From assembly GCF_002753895.1 (NCBI RefSeq), contig NZ_NJER01000002.1, forward strand, positions 372,001 through 436,000: 64,000 nt of DNA, written 5' to 3'. Numbering within the stretch: the first letter of the stretch is position 1; each line of letters begins with the position of its first letter. The position numbers were made by a program, and so were the translations under genes. Positions 52,968 through 62,430 of this stretch are shown one piece after another. A model generated the notes under the pieces. The model was not told where the DNA came from. It did no database searches and saw nothing but the letters and a program-made list of their open reading frames with translations. Source of the DNA: Halobacteriovorax sp. JY17. Lineage in GTDB: Bacteria; Bdellovibrionota; Bacteriovoracia; Bacteriovoracales; Bacteriovoracaceae.

Positions 52968-54150
52968 AAATAGCTTCCCGCTGGCACTGTCGAGCTGGGA
53001 TCATGAAGAAATTGACGCCATTAATGCAGTTATTAAGTCTGATAGATATAGCATGGGTCAATATGTTGAGCAATTTGAAGAAGATTTTTCAAAGTATATT
53101 GGAGCTAAATATTGCGTGATGGTTAATTCTGGATCGACGTCAAATTTAATTGCAATTGCAAGTTTATTTTATAGAAAAGAGAATCCACTGAAAAAAGGGG
53201 ATGAAGTTATTGTTCCTGCCGTTTCATGGTCGACAACTTATACTCCTTTGCAACAGTACGGTCTAAAGGTTAAATTTGTAGATATTGATAAAGACACACT
53301 TAATTACGATTTAGATGCATTAAGCACTGCTATAAGTGACAATACTAAATTAATTGTCGCTGTTAATTTACTCGGAAACTCAAATGATTTCGATAGAATT
53401 AATGAAATCATTGCTAATAAAGACATTATTATTTACGAAGATAACTGTGAATCATTAGGGGCAAAGTTTAATGGTAAAATGGCCGGAACTTTTGGATTAC
53501 TAGGTGGATACTCGACATTTTTTAGTCATCATATGTCTACTATGGAAGGTGGTTTAATAACTACTGATGATGAAGAACTCTATCATATTATGCTGTCTCT
53601 TAGATCACATGGTTGGACGAGACATTTGCCAAAGGAAAATTTAGTAACAGGAACGAAATCAGATAACCCATTTGAGGAATCATTTAAATTTGTTCTACCT
53701 GGTTATAATGTAAGGCCAGTCGAAATGAGTGGTGCTATTGGAATTGCTCAGCTCAAAAAATTGCCAAAATTTATTGAAGAACGCAGAGAGAATGCTAATT
53801 ACTTTAAAGAGCAGTTTTCAAGTTCGAAGTATTTTCATATTCAAGCTGAAGTCGGGGAGTCCAGTTGGTTTGGATTTGCTCTTACACTTAAGGATGATAC
53901 TCCTTTTGAGAGAAGTGAATTAATAGCATTTCTTGAGAAGAATAAAATAGAGTGTCGTCCAGTTGTAACGGGGAACTTTACAAAGAATGAGGTAATTAAA
54001 TATTTTGATTACGAAATTCATGGTGAATTAAAGAATGCTGATAGAGTAGATACAAAAAGCTTCTTTGTTGGAAATCATCATGTTGACATGAAAAAAGCAA
54101 TTGATCTACTACAAGCGAAAGTAGAAGAATTTGTAAATTTAAAGTTATAA
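52957..54150 (+). CDS. colD: GDP-4-keto-6-deoxymannose 3-dehydratase (ColD-like)
   Basis: The 397-residue DegT-family enzyme has histidine in place of the PLP lysine in FFSHHMSTMEGG (about residue 191), the hallmark of ColD, which deoxygenates C3 of GDP-4-keto-6-deoxymannose using PLP and glutamate. It also has MVNSGSTSNLIAIASL, YEDNCESLGAKFNGKMAGT and LPGYNVRPVEMSGA. It lacks the cysteine cluster of RfbH, consistent with ColD rather than E1. The ATG at 52957 has GGAG four bases upstream and an 11-base overlap with the previous gene, so an upstream ATG at 52936 is less likely. Confidence 0.93.
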   Translation: METENSFPLALSSWDHEEIDAINAVIKSDRYSMGQYVEQFEEDFSKYIGAKYCVMVNSGSTSNLIAIASLFYRKENPLKKGDEVIVPAVSWSTTYTPLQQYGLKVKFVDIDKDTLNYDLDALSTAISDNTKLIVAVNLLGNSNDFDRINEIIANKDIIIYEDNCESLGAKFNGKMAGTFGLLGGYSTFFSHHMSTMEGGLITTDDEELYHIMLSLRSHGWTRHLPKENLVTGTKSDNPFEESFKFVLPGYNVRPVEMSGAIGIAQLKKLPKFIEERRENANYFKEQFSSSKYFHIQAEVGESSWFGFALTLKDDTPFERSELIAFLEKNKIECRPVVTGNFTKNEVIKYFDYEIHGELKNADRVDTKSFFVGNHHVDMKKAIDLLQAKVEEFVNLKL

Positions 54151-55140
54151 ATGAAGATATTATTTGTAGATATTGAATATGATTATGGAATTAAGTCTCG
54201 TGGTAAGAACTGTATCGGGCAAGATGGTTTTAAGAAGACGTTAGAGAATCTTGGTCATGAAGTCATTCCTTTTTATTATGATAAATATCTTAATAATACG
54301 AAACCTCTACAGGAGGCTCTTTTAAAAAAAGCAGATCAGGTTAAACCTGATCTTATCTTTTTTATAATTTTCAGGGATCACTTTGAAGTAAGTACGTTAA
54401 AGAATTTAAAAGAAAAGTATACTACAGTTAATTGGTTTGGGGATGATTCTTGGCGTTTTGATAACTATACTTATAAGTATGCTAAGAGCTTTAGCTGGTG
54501 CATAACAACAGATAAGTTCTCGATACCAAAATATAAAAAGCTTGGAGTGGAGAATGTGTTTATGAGTCAATGGGCCGCTATTGATCAAAACAAACTACCT
54601 GAGTTCACTGGTTATAAGTATGATGCTACTTTTGTTGGAGCTAAGCATCCATATAGAAAATGGTTTACTGATCAATTGAGAAAGCGTGGCATAGATATTC
54701 AATGCTTTGGGTTTGGCTGGGAGAATGGTTCCTTGACTAGCGAGCAAATGAATCAGATGTTTATTGAATCCAAAATTAACTTAAATCTCTCTAATAGTAA
54801 TAGTTTTGATCTTAAATATCTTTTAGCAAATCCTCTAAATATTGCTCATACTATAAAATCAAAAAAAAGCATGAGTCAGATGAAAGCAAGAAATTTTGAA
54901 ATAAATTTCTTTGGAGGATTTCAATTAACTAATTATGCTCCAGGGATAGAAGACTATTACGATATAGGTCGAGAAGTCGCTTGTTTCAGCGATTTAGATG
55001 AGGCTGAAATGCTAATAAAGTACTACCTTTCTAATGATTCTTTAAGAGAGAAGATTAAAGAGGTTGGCCATTTGAAAGCAAAGAATGAGCATGGCTATAT
55101 AAATAGATTGAGAGATTTTTTTGAGGAGCTTTCAAGGTGA
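54151..55140 (+). CDS. CgeB-like glycosyltransferase
   Basis: The 329-residue protein resembles the CgeB/DUF3880-type GT-B glycosyltransferases: VKPDLIFFIIFRDH, TVNWFGDDSWRFDNYTYKYA near residue 90, YDATFVGAKHPYRKWF near 155, and MKARNFEINFFGGFQLT near 235. It would use a nucleotide sugar donor; the donor is not evident from sequence. It starts directly after the colD-like stop and overlaps the fucosyltransferase-like gene by four bases (GTGA), which ties it to the GDP-sugar module. A role in adding colitose or the adjacent residue is possible. Confidence 0.75.
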   Translation: MKILFVDIEYDYGIKSRGKNCIGQDGFKKTLENLGHEVIPFYYDKYLNNTKPLQEALLKKADQVKPDLIFFIIFRDHFEVSTLKNLKEKYTTVNWFGDDSWRFDNYTYKYAKSFSWCITTDKFSIPKYKKLGVENVFMSQWAAIDQNKLPEFTGYKYDATFVGAKHPYRKWFTDQLRKRGIDIQCFGFGWENGSLTSEQMNQMFIESKINLNLSNSNSFDLKYLLANPLNIAHTIKSKKSMSQMKARNFEINFFGGFQLTNYAPGIEDYYDIGREVACFSDLDEAEMLIKYYLSNDSLREKIKEVGHLKAKNEHGYINRLRDFFEELSR

Positions 55141-56144
55141 AGAAGGCTACAATTGTTGTCTCCGCTCCCTATATGGGTAATAGACTTTTTGATTTAGGTA
55201 ATAAATCTCTCAACAGAGACGACTGTCTAAGGGCCTTCTTTCTTTTAAAAGAAGAGTTTAAGCTAAAGGGTTATGACTTATCTACTCAGGATGTAAATTC
55301 AGAGATTGAGTCAGAAGTTGTCATTTATAATGAAATGCCAAAAGACTTTTCAAATGTAGTTAAAGAGAAGTCATATCTATTGATTTTTGAATCAGATATT
55401 ATTAGACCAGATAATTGGGATCTAAGGAAGCACGATCAATTCAAGAAAATTTTCACCTGGAATGATGATTATGTAGATAATGTGAAGTATTTTAAAATGA
55501 ATTTTCCTAATACATTTCATTATACTAATCCTGAGAAGTGCCTTAGAGAGAAGTTTGCTGCTCTCATATCAGGAAATAAAACATCTAGGCATGAAAGAGA
55601 GCTTTATTCTGAAAGATTAAAAACTATTCATTGGTTTGAGAAGAATCATTCTTATGATTTTGATTATTATGGATTTGGATGGGATCAGTATAATTTTGGT
55701 TCCCAAGTTATTGGTAAGATATTGAAAAAATTGGGAGCTTATAAGTTTTTACCAAAGAGAACAACTTGTTCATACAAAGGTCTAGTAGATAGTAAATTCG
55801 AAACCTTAAGAAGATATCAATTTAATATATGTTATGAGAATGGATACGATATAACAGGGTATATAACAGAGAAAATTTTTGATGCACTATTCGCGGGCTG
55901 TATTCCTATTTATTGGGGAGCTCAAAATATTAGAGCGTTTGTACCTGAAAACTGTTTTATTGATAGGCGAGTATTTTCAACAAACGAAGCTCTTTACTTA
56001 CATCTTAAGAGTTTAAAGTATGAGTCGATTCTTAAGTATCAAGAAAATATTCTTGCTTATTTAAAGTCAGAAGAAGCAAAGTTCTTTTCTAGTGAGTACT
56101 TTGCAAAAAACTTGTCAAAAAAAATACTTTGTCTTAAAAGTTAG
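55137..56144 (+). CDS. GT10 fucosyltransferase-family protein
   Basis: The 335-residue protein has the GT10 alpha-1,3/1,4-fucosyltransferase signature in its C-terminal half: RYQFNICYENGYDITGYITE, then EKIFDALFAGCIPIYWGAQN (about residues 242-261), and YYGFGWDQ before it. These residues bind a GDP-linked donor. With colitose genes immediately upstream, GDP-colitose is a plausible natural donor, although fucose is the classical one. The GTG start overlaps the previous stop and has GAGGAG nine bases upstream. The 3' end overlaps the opposing membrane-protein gene by 11 bases. Confidence 0.85.
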   Translation: MKKATIVVSAPYMGNRLFDLGNKSLNRDDCLRAFFLLKEEFKLKGYDLSTQDVNSEIESEVVIYNEMPKDFSNVVKEKSYLLIFESDIIRPDNWDLRKHDQFKKIFTWNDDYVDNVKYFKMNFPNTFHYTNPEKCLREKFAALISGNKTSRHERELYSERLKTIHWFEKNHSYDFDYYGFGWDQYNFGSQVIGKILKKLGAYKFLPKRTTCSYKGLVDSKFETLRRYQFNICYENGYDITGYITEKIFDALFAGCIPIYWGAQNIRAFVPENCFIDRRVFSTNEALYLHLKSLKYESILKYQENILAYLKSEEAKFFSSEYFAKNLSKKILCLKS

Positions 56145-58047
56145 ATTTTTTTTGATAAAAGTGAAGAAGAGATAATATCGATAAGTAAAAAACTATTAAA
56201 ATAACTCCTGTCTTTGGAAGATAAGTGAGTTTGATCACATACTTTCCTGGAGTGTTAAGAAGTAGGCCTTGAAATATGTGATTCATTTTATAAATTTTAG
56301 ATTCCTTTCCATCTACTAAAGCGCTCCATCCACTTTTGTTATTTTGATTGATGATGATCATTCCTTTAGACATGGTTTCAATAGTAAAGAGGAGAGAGTT
56401 TGGTGATAGCGAAAAATTACTTATTTTGTAATTAGATTCGGCGCACTTGGTTATGCTACTTTCATTATTTGTTAAGAATGATTCTTTCGAAGGATTTATT
56501 TGAGAAATTTTAGCATCCACAAAATCATTATCTGATTTGAAATCTTTTCTTTGAATATTGCTCTCTAGGTTTATGTTGCATGAAAATCTTACAATTTTAC
56601 TGTTGAATGGCATATCTTTCATGCGCCAGTAATATTCAGAGATAGTATTATTATAGCCATGAGAGATCGGTATTTTCTTTGATAGCCAAGAATAGTCATT
56701 ATACTCGAACTCTGGAGCATTATTTAGAACTCTTGAATTTTCACTGAGTACTGGTGAAGCTTTTAATCGATGCTTTAGCTCTTTAGGAAAATCTTGAATA
56801 CTCTTTCTTCCACCATTTGACTCTCTCTGTATTCCTAGTTTTAAAGTGATTGAGGTAATAGTAATGAGAATAATGAAAGATGCAATTGCTTCTTTCTTTT
56901 TAGAAAGACAGGAGAGAAGTTCTTTTAATCCATAGGAGGATAAAATAATGGTCAAGAATATTGCTATGTGAAGATTATAAAATACCCAGCGAAAAGATGA
57001 GATAATTGGAATTCTTGACGTAAAGGCAAGTATCATTTTTTCATTCGAAGAAAAAAGCATTGATACAATAATGGATATAATTAAAAAAAGTATAGTCTTT
57101 TTTTCTTTATTAATTCTTCTAAGTGAAATGAGTGTAAGGGGAAGAACTATTAATGAATAGTAGGAGAAGTTAAGAGCGCCCCATGTGGACTCTCGAAAAG
57201 AGAAAAAACTTTTTAAAATTGATGATAGGGATAGTCCGTGAGTCACATTACCCGACAGCTGACGCAGTCTTGGCTCCTTAATAATGAGATCTCCTGTAAG
57301 TTCACTATATTGTTTAATAAAATCGAGAGTTCCTTCAAGATTTAATATTAAGAAAAAGATAGTCGGAATTAGGAAAAGGGGCATCTTTTGTAAAAGGAAG
57401 AATTGGAAAGACTTCTTATTTTTTTTGGTAAAGTAAAGAGCAACGACAAGATTAAATAAAAAGAAAATGGTGATGTAGTAAAAGTATCCCTTTACTGTTA
57501 AAGAGGCGATTATACATGCTTGTAATAGTACTTTGAAGAAAGTTTTTCTTTGCTGGTCTAGATTAAAATAAGTAAGCCAAACGAGGAGGGCCAAGGAGTA
57601 GATGAAGCTGATTTGTCCAACAACTGGAGGAATCATAACTAAAGTGCTCATTAATCCTATATAGTTGGAAATATTCTTAGAGAAATTTAGGTTTTGAAAT
57701 AAGAGTTTTGAACCATAGAAGAATAAGAATGCACCAATTATAATATTCACTTCAGCTAGGTAAACAGGAGAAATGAAGAGACTTAGCAGGAGTAAGCACA
57801 GGTCAATTGGTGAGTATAAAGAATTTGTAAAAAAGCTACTTGCTAATAGAGGAGTTCCTGACAATACAAAAGGATTCCAGAAGGCAAGGATGCCACTCTT
57901 TAATGAATCGGAGAGGTATATAAAGTTTGTGGTGATAACATCAAACGTATCCCAGTGCGTATAACTCTTTCCCACTATGACACTAAGAAAGCTGATGAGA
58001 ATCAGAATTAAACAGACTGGTGTTGAGAAATACTTTAACTTATTCAT
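56134..58047 (-). CDS. YfhO-like polytopic membrane protein
   Basis: This 637-residue protein has about twelve membrane segments and a first periplasmic loop with YTHWDTFDVITTNFIYLSDS and AFWNPFVLSGTPLLASSF (residues 28-72), as in YfhO-like GT-C proteins. A soluble C-terminal domain of about 170 residues ends with WSALVDGKESKIYKMNHIFQG, also typical of YfhO. Such proteins are thought to transfer a sugar from polyprenyl phosphate to a cell-surface glycan. It is the last gene of the minus-strand unit led from the right end of the window and follows rmlB after 13 bases. Confidence 0.7.
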   Translation of the reverse strand: MNKLKYFSTPVCLILILISFLSVIVGKSYTHWDTFDVITTNFIYLSDSLKSGILAFWNPFVLSGTPLLASSFFTNSLYSPIDLCLLLLSLFISPVYLAEVNIIIGAFLFFYGSKLLFQNLNFSKNISNYIGLMSTLVMIPPVVGQISFIYSLALLVWLTYFNLDQQRKTFFKVLLQACIIASLTVKGYFYYITIFFLFNLVVALYFTKKNKKSFQFFLLQKMPLFLIPTIFFLILNLEGTLDFIKQYSELTGDLIIKEPRLRQLSGNVTHGLSLSSILKSFFSFRESTWGALNFSYYSLIVLPLTLISLRRINKEKKTILFLIISIIVSMLFSSNEKMILAFTSRIPIISSFRWVFYNLHIAIFLTIILSSYGLKELLSCLSKKKEAIASFIILITITSITLKLGIQRESNGGRKSIQDFPKELKHRLKASPVLSENSRVLNNAPEFEYNDYSWLSKKIPISHGYNNTISEYYWRMKDMPFNSKIVRFSCNINLESNIQRKDFKSDNDFVDAKISQINPSKESFLTNNESSITKCAESNYKISNFSLSPNSLLFTIETMSKGMIIINQNNKSGWSALVDGKESKIYKMNHIFQGLLLNTPGKYVIKLTYLPKTGVILIVFYLSILSLLHFYQKKSNF

Positions 58048-58060
58048 CTTGGGCCAATAG

Positions 58061-59071
58061 TTAATCTAGATACCAATCAATTGAAAGAGTTATCCCTTTG
58101 TTGAAAGAGTGTTGGAAGCTCCATTCTAGATGTGACTTTATTTTAGTTGCATCAATAGCATAACGTTTGTCATGGCCAGCTCGATCTTTTACAAAAGTTA
58201 CGAGCTCTTCGTATTTCATACCACTTTCTCGTGGTTTTAACTGATCAAGCCTAGCACATATCTCACCTACAACCTCAAGGTTAGTTTTCTCGGCGTCGCC
58301 TCCAATATTGTAAGTCTCTCCAGATCTTCCTTTGTGAAAAACTAGATCAATTGCTGAACAGTGATCATCAACATAGAGCCAGTCCCTGACATTCTTTCCA
58401 TCTCCGTAGATTGGAATTGGTTCTTCAGCTAAGGCCTTTCTTATAATTGTAGGAATGAGTTTTTCACCGTGTTGTCTTGGGCCATAGTTGTTAGAGCAAT
58501 TAGTGGTGACAACATTCATACCATAGGTATGAAAATAGCTTCTAACAATCATATCTGATGAAGCTTTAGAAGCTGAGTATGGAGAGTTCGGGGCGTAAGG
58601 GGTCTCTTCTGTAAAGTAGCCCGTTTCTCCTAGAGTTCCATAGACTTCGTCTGTAGAAATATGATGAAAGCGAGACTGCTCATGGCCAGGCTTAATTTCA
58701 AAGGGTGCGCTCATCCAATACTTTCTCGCCACATCTAAAAGTGTAAAAGTACCATTTATATTTGTTCTAATGAAAGCATCGGGACCTGTAATTGAGTTGT
58801 CCACATGAGACTCTGCTGCAAAGTGGATAACTCCGTTTATATGATACTTATTAAAAATATCTTCAATAAGTGGACGATCACAAATATCACCTTTTATAAA
58901 AGTGTAATTAGGATTACTTTCAACTTCTTTTAAATTATTTAAGTCAGCGGCGTAGGTTAATAGATCGAGGTTAATAACTTTGTAATCACTATATTTATTC
59001 AAGAAATTGATAATGAAATTTGAGCCAATAAATCCAGCTCCACCTGTTATTAAAATAGATTTTTCAGTCAT
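58061..59071 (-). CDS. rmlB: dTDP-glucose 4,6-dehydratase
   Basis: The 336-residue enzyme makes dTDP-4-keto-6-deoxyglucose. The NAD motif ILITGGAGFIGSNFI is at the start, HISTDEVYGTLGE near residue 130 has the catalytic Thr-Asp-Glu, and the YxxxK is YSASK near residue 163. The AAGGA ribosome site and an eight-base overlap link it to rmlD. Its product serves both rhamnose synthesis by the neighbours and the WecE transaminase encoded at 16377. Confidence 0.96.
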   Translation of the reverse strand: MTEKSILITGGAGFIGSNFIINFLNKYSDYKVINLDLLTYAADLNNLKEVESNPNYTFIKGDICDRPLIEDIFNKYHINGVIHFAAESHVDNSITGPDAFIRTNINGTFTLLDVARKYWMSAPFEIKPGHEQSRFHHISTDEVYGTLGETGYFTEETPYAPNSPYSASKASSDMIVRSYFHTYGMNVVTTNCSNNYGPRQHGEKLIPTIIRKALAEEPIPIYGDGKNVRDWLYVDDHCSAIDLVFHKGRSGETYNIGGDAEKTNLEVVGEICARLDQLKPRESGMKYEELVTFVKDRAGHDKRYAIDATKIKSHLEWSFQHSFNKGITLSIDWYLD

Positions 59072-59912
59072 TTTTTAATTCCTTAATACAGCTTGCTAGA
59101 GCTTCTTTCCAATTTCTAATTCTAATGCCTTTTGACTCTATCTTACTTACATTTAAAAGTGAATATGCTGGTCTTTTGGCCGGTGTTGGATAGCCTGAGG
59201 TTGGAGTTGGAAGTATTTTCGTTTTAGCATCAATGGATTCCATTATGGCCTTTGAGAACTCAAACCAGCTACACTTTCCACTATTTGAAAAATGGTAAAC
59301 TTCATTCTTACACTGATCAAAGTCTTGAATACATTCTATTATCGCTGATGCTAAGTCTGGAGCGTAAGTGGGAGAGCCTATTTGATCTGAGACAACAGTG
59401 AGTTGATCTCTATCAGATAAATTGATCATAGTTTTTAGAAAATTAGACCCAAACTCTGAAAAGACCCATGAAGTTCGAATGATTATATACTTACAGCCAG
59501 AGGATAAAATACCTCTTTCTCCCTCTAATTTAGAAGCTCCGTAGGTATTAATAGGGTTTGGTTCTTGGTCTTCTTTAATTGGAGTATTGCTAATTCCATC
59601 AAAAATATAGTCAGTAGAAATATGGATAAGATTGATGTCATTTTCTTTACATAGTTGGGCAATTTTCTTAGGCGCATGAGCATTAATTAAAAATGCTCTG
59701 TCTTTTTCTTTTTCAGCGTTATCAACGGCAGTGTAGGCGGCGCAATTAATAATAAAGTCATTCTTATGGCAAGACTTAAAAAAATCTTGAAGACTGCTTT
59801 CATCTGTAATATCTAAATCACTTGAAGTTAGAAACCTTGTCTCTATATTTCTAGGAATAACTTTTTTAATTGATTGACCGAGTTGTCCATTGGCCCCAAA
59901 GATATAAATCAT
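59064..59912 (-). CDS. rmlD: dTDP-4-dehydrorhamnose reductase
   Basis: The 282-residue SDR reduces dTDP-4-keto-rhamnose to dTDP-L-rhamnose. It has [14 protein letters not shown] at the N-terminus, INCAAYTAVDNAEKE, ISTDYIFDG and the catalytic YxxxK as YGASK near residue 129, and RTSWVFSEFG. It overlaps rmlC by four bases. The length is normal for RmlD. Confidence 0.95.
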   Translation of the reverse strand: MIYIFGANGQLGQSIKKVIPRNIETRFLTSSDLDITDESSLQDFFKSCHKNDFIINCAAYTAVDNAEKEKDRAFLINAHAPKKIAQLCKENDINLIHISTDYIFDGISNTPIKEDQEPNPINTYGASKLEGERGILSSGCKYIIIRTSWVFSEFGSNFLKTMINLSDRDQLTVVSDQIGSPTYAPDLASAIIECIQDFDQCKNEVYHFSNSGKCSWFEFSKAIMESIDAKTKILPTPTSGYPTPAKRPAYSLLNVSKIESKGIRIRNWKEALASCIKELKND

Positions 59913-60454
59913 AATCTCTCTTTAAGGCCATTAAAACTTGGCAGAATTTGATCTTTTTCTGATAAGGAAATATCAGATTCTGGAATCAACCAATCGATAG
60001 CAATACTTGGATCATTAAAAATAAAACCAGCTTCACTTTCTTTATTATAGTAGTTATCAACTTTATATTGAAAGATTGCCTCTTTAGATAGAACTACAAA
60101 GCCGTGGGCAAATCCTCTTGGAATAAAAATTTGCTTGTGATTTTCTTCGGAGAGCTTCACTGATAGATACTTTCCAAAAGTGGCAGAATCTGGTCTTAAG
60201 TCAACTGCTACGTCTAAAACCTCTCCCTTAGTGACACGGACAAGCTTTGCCTGAGCGTGATCTCCCCGTTGGAGGTGCATACCTCTTAAAGTTCCATAGG
60301 TAGAGAAAGATTGATTATCTTGTACAAATTTAGTGGTAATTCCATTTTCTAGAAAAGATTTTTCATTATAGCTTTCAAAGAAATGACCTCTCTCATCTTC
60401 AAAAACTCTTGGAGTGAAAATCACAAGATCCTTTATAAAAGTAGTCTCGATCAT
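59909..60454 (-). CDS. rmlC: dTDP-4-dehydrorhamnose 3,5-epimerase
   Basis: The 181-residue cupin epimerises C3 and C5 of dTDP-4-keto-6-deoxyglucose. Visible features are [17 protein letters not shown] at the start, [11 protein letters not shown] with the catalytic histidine near residue 61, [17 protein letters not shown], and [14 protein letters not shown]. It overlaps rmlA and rmlD by four bases each, in the order rmlA, rmlC, rmlD, rmlB. Confidence 0.95.
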   Translation of the reverse strand: MIETTFIKDLVIFTPRVFEDERGHFFESYNEKSFLENGITTKFVQDNQSFSTYGTLRGMHLQRGDHAQAKLVRVTKGEVLDVAVDLRPDSATFGKYLSVKLSEENHKQIFIPRGFAHGFVVLSKEAIFQYKVDNYYNKESEAGFIFNDPSIAIDWLIPESDISLSEKDQILPSFNGLKERL

Positions 60455-61323
60455 TTGCTCTCCTTTAAAACTCTTAGTAAGTGTTGACCATAATCACTCT
60501 TTGATAATTGCTGGGCCATACTTTCAACAGCTTCGGCAGTTATCCAACCCTTTTTAAAAGCAATTTCTTCAAGACAGGCAATTTTTAGTCCCTGCCTCTT
60601 CTCAATTGTTTGAATGAAGTTAGAGGCTTCAAGCAGTGAAGAGTGTGTTCCAGTATCGAGCCATGCGATCCCTCTTCCTAGAAGCTCCATCTCTAAATCA
60701 CCTCTTTCAAGATAGGCTTGATTAACAGAAGTTATTTCAAGCTCTCCTCTTTTTGACGGCTTAACATTTTTTGCAATTTCAATAACATCGTTGTCATAGA
60801 AGTAGAGTCCAGTGACAGCGTAATTTGATTTAGGCTCTAATGGCTTTTCCTCAATGGAAATAACTTTCCTTTCTTTATTAAACTCAGCAACGCCATATCT
60901 CTCTGGATCATTTACATAGTAACCAAATATTTTAGCTCCCTTAGTTAACGTAGAAGCATTTTCAAGTTTTGTCGTTAATCCATGGCCATAGTAAATATTG
61001 TCACCAAGGATTAAGCAAACTTCATCATTTCCAATAAAGTCTTCTCCAATGATAAAAGCCTGTGCTAATCCATCAGGGGAGGATTGCTCGGCGTAGGATA
61101 AATTAAGTCCTATATTAGATCCATCTCCTAAGAGATTTTTAAAGTTTGGAAGATCTCTCGGTGTCGAGATGATTAAAATATCTTGAATTCCAGAAAGCAT
61201 TAAAACTGAAAGTGGATAGTAGATCATCGGTTTGTCATATACGGGAATTATCTGCTTTGAAATAGATAGTGTTGCTGGATGGAGACGAGTGCCAGAGCCT
61301 CCTGCTAGAATGATTCCTTTCAC
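60451..61323 (-). CDS. rmlA: glucose-1-phosphate thymidylyltransferase (intact)
   Basis: The 290-residue enzyme makes dTDP-glucose from dTTP and glucose-1-phosphate. It has [47 protein letters not shown] and [11 protein letters not shown] with the metal-binding aspartate, and [18 protein letters not shown]. Length and motifs are complete, unlike the broken copy at 15710. It overlaps the glycosyltransferase upstream and rmlC downstream by four bases each. It is the only visible intact source of dTDP-glucose for this region. Confidence 0.96.
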   Translation of the reverse strand: MKGIILAGGSGTRLHPATLSISKQIIPVYDKPMIYYPLSVLMLSGIQDILIISTPRDLPNFKNLLGDGSNIGLNLSYAEQSSPDGLAQAFIIGEDFIGNDEVCLILGDNIYYGHGLTTKLENASTLTKGAKIFGYYVNDPERYGVAEFNKERKVISIEEKPLEPKSNYAVTGLYFYDNDVIEIAKNVKPSKRGELEITSVNQAYLERGDLEMELLGRGIAWLDTGTHSSLLEASNFIQTIEKRQGLKIACLEEIAFKKGWITAEAVESMAQQLSKSDYGQHLLRVLKESK

Positions 61324-62372
61324 TTAATCTCCTTTTGTGAGCAATCTTTCTCTGAGATTCTAAAGAGTAGCTCCATTTCTGGTGACCATTCTTTTGCTAG
61401 AGGAGATTCCATTTTTACTGATTTTGGTTGTTTGAAAATGATCTGTTCGCCAAAACTTGGTCTTACTATGATCATGTCTTTCTTTCTCTTATTCTTTGGA
61501 ACAGTCTCTCTCGAGTCATGCCAAGTAATACTTTTTACATTTAAAGAATTTAAGAATTTAGTGCTATAGTTTTTTTTATTTCCAACAATGTGCAATTCTT
61601 CTTTTTCAGGAAGATCAAAATTATCTCCAAGTCTTTCTATTCTGTCTCTCATGAATTCTGGATGCTTGCAGAAAATTGTTAGCATCTTTGTTTTTGCAAA
61701 AGCCTTCTTTTCTCTATTCCAGTACTTGTTAAATTTTTCAGCAGGACGAATTCTTCTCATGATTTCTTCTTGCTTGAGTTTATGTTGCTCCGCTGGGCGA
61801 ACGTGACCGTAGTGGAATAAATTTACATCACTATCAATTTGTTTTGTAAATTTATCAAAGCCTTGAGCGTCTCCGTAGCAGACAATAGGTGACTTAAGTT
61901 TAAAGAGTCTAATTTCAGCCGGCTGCCATCTCTTATTTGCAGCAATATGGTAGTGATCTTTCCAAAAGTGCAAAAACCTTAACCTGATAGCATCGGCACC
62001 TTCAGCGATGGCCTTCTTGAGATCTTCTTGGAGTTGTTGATACTCAGCTGGGTGAATAATTTCATCACAGTGAAGAAATAGTGCCCAAGCATCATCTTCT
62101 TCTCCGTGAACTTCTCTCAACCTATCAAGAGCGACATTGGCCTGTTGGGAAAAGATCTTCCCCCCGTCTCCCATGTACTTATCTTCCCAAGTCGTATCAA
62201 TGACCTCTACATTTGGAAGAGTTCTTACATTTTTGCCAGTATTATCATCAGAGTCCCCAAGAGCAAGGTATATCTTCTCTGTGAGGTTTCCCATAGATTC
62301 AAGCATTTCCATATAGGGGTAATCTAATCGATCGACCCCGCGCATAAATGTAAAACCATATATTTTAGTCAT
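61320..62372 (-). CDS. glycosyltransferase, GT2-like
   Basis: The 350-residue protein begins with a GT-A-like fold: [44 protein letters not shown] with a possible DxD-type metal site near residue 105, and FHYGHVRP near 190. These features match GT2-like proteins often found in LPS clusters. The C-terminal 100 residues are basic and of unknown role. The ATG at 62372 has AAGGTG upstream and is preferred to the GTG six bases earlier. It is coupled to rmlA by overlap, so it might be a rhamnosyltransferase, but the donor is not shown. Confidence 0.72.
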   Translation of the reverse strand: MTKIYGFTFMRGVDRLDYPYMEMLESMGNLTEKIYLALGDSDDNTGKNVRTLPNVEVIDTTWEDKYMGDGGKIFSQQANVALDRLREVHGEEDDAWALFLHCDEIIHPAEYQQLQEDLKKAIAEGADAIRLRFLHFWKDHYHIAANKRWQPAEIRLFKLKSPIVCYGDAQGFDKFTKQIDSDVNLFHYGHVRPAEQHKLKQEEIMRRIRPAEKFNKYWNREKKAFAKTKMLTIFCKHPEFMRDRIERLGDNFDLPEKEELHIVGNKKNYSTKFLNSLNVKSITWHDSRETVPKNKRKKDMIIVRPSFGEQIIFKQPKSVKMESPLAKEWSPEMELLFRISEKDCSQKEIK

Positions 62373-62430
62373 AAACACCTTATTTCTATTTTTATTTATA
62401 CTATCTCATTCAAAATAAGTTGTTAATTTA

